Assembly (NCBI GenBank): GCA_030726195.1
Contig: JANREF010000152.1
Location: 524 to 6,013, forward strand
Reading direction: 5' to 3'
DNA length: 5,490 nucleotides
Source: Burkholderiaceae bacterium
GTDB taxonomy: Bacteria; Pseudomonadota; Gammaproteobacteria; Burkholderiales; Burkholderiaceae_C
Made by a program: the position numbers and the translations under genes. The notes under the pieces were generated by a model. The model saw only the letters and a program-made list of their open reading frames with translations, ran no database searches and was not told where the DNA came from. This document shows positions 4,815-5,490 of this stretch, one piece after another; positions within the stretch are counted from its first letter, which is position 1, and each line of letters starts with the position of its first letter.

Positions 4815-5490
4815 ATGGCCAGACCCAGCAACGCACGCGCAGACGCACAGACCGACGAACTGCCAGAAGTGAACTTCTCCGAAGACGGCGAGGTGCGCTA
4901 TTTGCATTTGGGTTCTGAGTGGGTGCAGGGCTCCATGATCATTGACAAGCCCTTCGAGATTGAGCTGGACTATGTGCGGCGCATGATGGCTTGGCTGCTG
5001 TTTGTCGATTTGGACAGCGTGAAGGACATGCACGCCATGCAGCTGGGCTTGGGGGCGGCGTCGCTGACCAAATACTGTTTCAAGAAATTAGGCATGCTCA
5101 CCACTGCTGTGGAGCTCAACCCGCAGGTGGAGTGGATGTGTCGCCAGTGGTTCAAGTTGCCGCCCAACCAATCACGCTTGAATGTGGTCTTGGGCGATGC
5201 GGGTGCCGTCATTCGCCAGCCCGAATGGGCCGGTGCGGTGGATGCCTTGCAAGTGGACTTGTACGACCACAACGCTGCAGGCCCCGTGCTCGACAGCGTC
5301 GAGTTTTACGCCGACTGTAAAAAGCTATTGAGCTTGAACGGTGCGATGACCGTGAACTTGTTTGGCCGCCATGCCAGCTTTGAGGTGTCCATGAACAACA
5401 TGGCGCAGGTGTTTGGCGAAGACGCCATTTGGGCTTTCACGCCCACGCGCGAGAGCAATTGCGTGGTGTTGGCGCAGGCCACCCCCAATG
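4815..5490 (+). CDS. Spermidine synthase-like protein (SpeE superfamily), 3' end beyond window
   Basis: The frame opens at ATG 4815-4817 (MARPSNARAD) and stays open for 225 codons to the window edge; I translated it directly. It has the layout of the spermidine/spermine synthase superfamily: a short N-terminal part, then a Rossmann nucleotide-binding core with LGLGAAS (77-83), the acidic strand end VELNPQV (E100), LGDAG (D128), VDLYDHN (D148, D151) and EFYADCKKLLSLNGAM (163-178). The family makes spermidine from putrescine and decarboxylated S-adenosylmethionine in the cytoplasm. Here the classical GGGDG motif is replaced by GLGAAS, the YHE motif appears as DYV (52-54), and the DP-G-P-A loop after the catalytic aspartate is changed, although the D-x-x-D spacing is kept. 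It may be a diverged methyltransferase-fold protein rather than a true synthase. No speD or other polyamine gene is visible. No Shine-Dalgarno precedes the ATG, and the 40-residue region before the core supports this start only loosely. Confidence 0.8.
   Translation, partial: MARPSNARADAQTDELPEVNFSEDGEVRYLHLGSEWVQGSMIIDKPFEIELDYVRRMMAWLLFVDLDSVKDMHAMQLGLGAASLTKYCFKKLGMLTTAVELNPQVEWMCRQWFKLPPNQSRLNVVLGDAGAVIRQPEWAGAVDALQVDLYDHNAAGPVLDSVEFYADCKKLLSLNGAMTVNLFGRHASFEVSMNNMAQVFGEDAIWAFTPTRESNCVVLAQATPN

Overview
The window looks like ordinary chromosomal housekeeping DNA from a betaproteobacterium, most likely a member of the Comamonadaceae (Limnohabitans/Rhodoferax-like). This rests on the GC-rich coding sequence with heavy TTG leucine use, the weak Shine-Dalgarno sites, the protein signatures, and the gene order recJ – rpfE-like // lolC – lolD – tatD. 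The taxonomic call is inference; no marker RNA is present.

Layout. Positions 1-1503 are read leftward: a 5' fragment of recJ (running off the left edge) preceded by a complete rpfE-like gene. A 55-bp divergent spacer (1504-1558) separates this pair from a rightward cluster: an inner-membrane LolC/E-family permease, its ATPase LolD (overlapping by 8 bp) and a TatD/YjjV-family metal hydrolase 6 bp further on. A 435-bp gene-free spacer (4380-4814) follows. It holds a degenerate 8-bp tandem repeat array, an 11-bp-stem hairpin, a 28-bp alternating purine-pyrimidine tract, a TATAAA promoter element and a 13-bp tandem duplication. From 4815 to the right edge runs the start of a spermidine-synthase-like gene, open at its 3' end.

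How the genes work together. LolC/E and LolD form the ABC machine that extracts outer-membrane lipoproteins from the inner membrane and hands them to LolA; no second permease gene (lolE) follows lolD here. RecJ is a 5'-3' single-strand DNA exonuclease of recombination and mismatch repair. The rpfE-like gene beside it is a conserved neighbour of unknown biochemical role. TatD-family proteins are metal-dependent nucleases/hydrolases. The spermidine-synthase-like protein keeps a Rossmann methyltransferase fold but lacks several hallmark residues of true polyamine synthases.

I found no convincing new multi-gene system. The parts most worth a second look are the repeat-rich spacer at 4380-4814, the atypical spermidine synthase homologue, and the uncharacterised rpfE-like protein.
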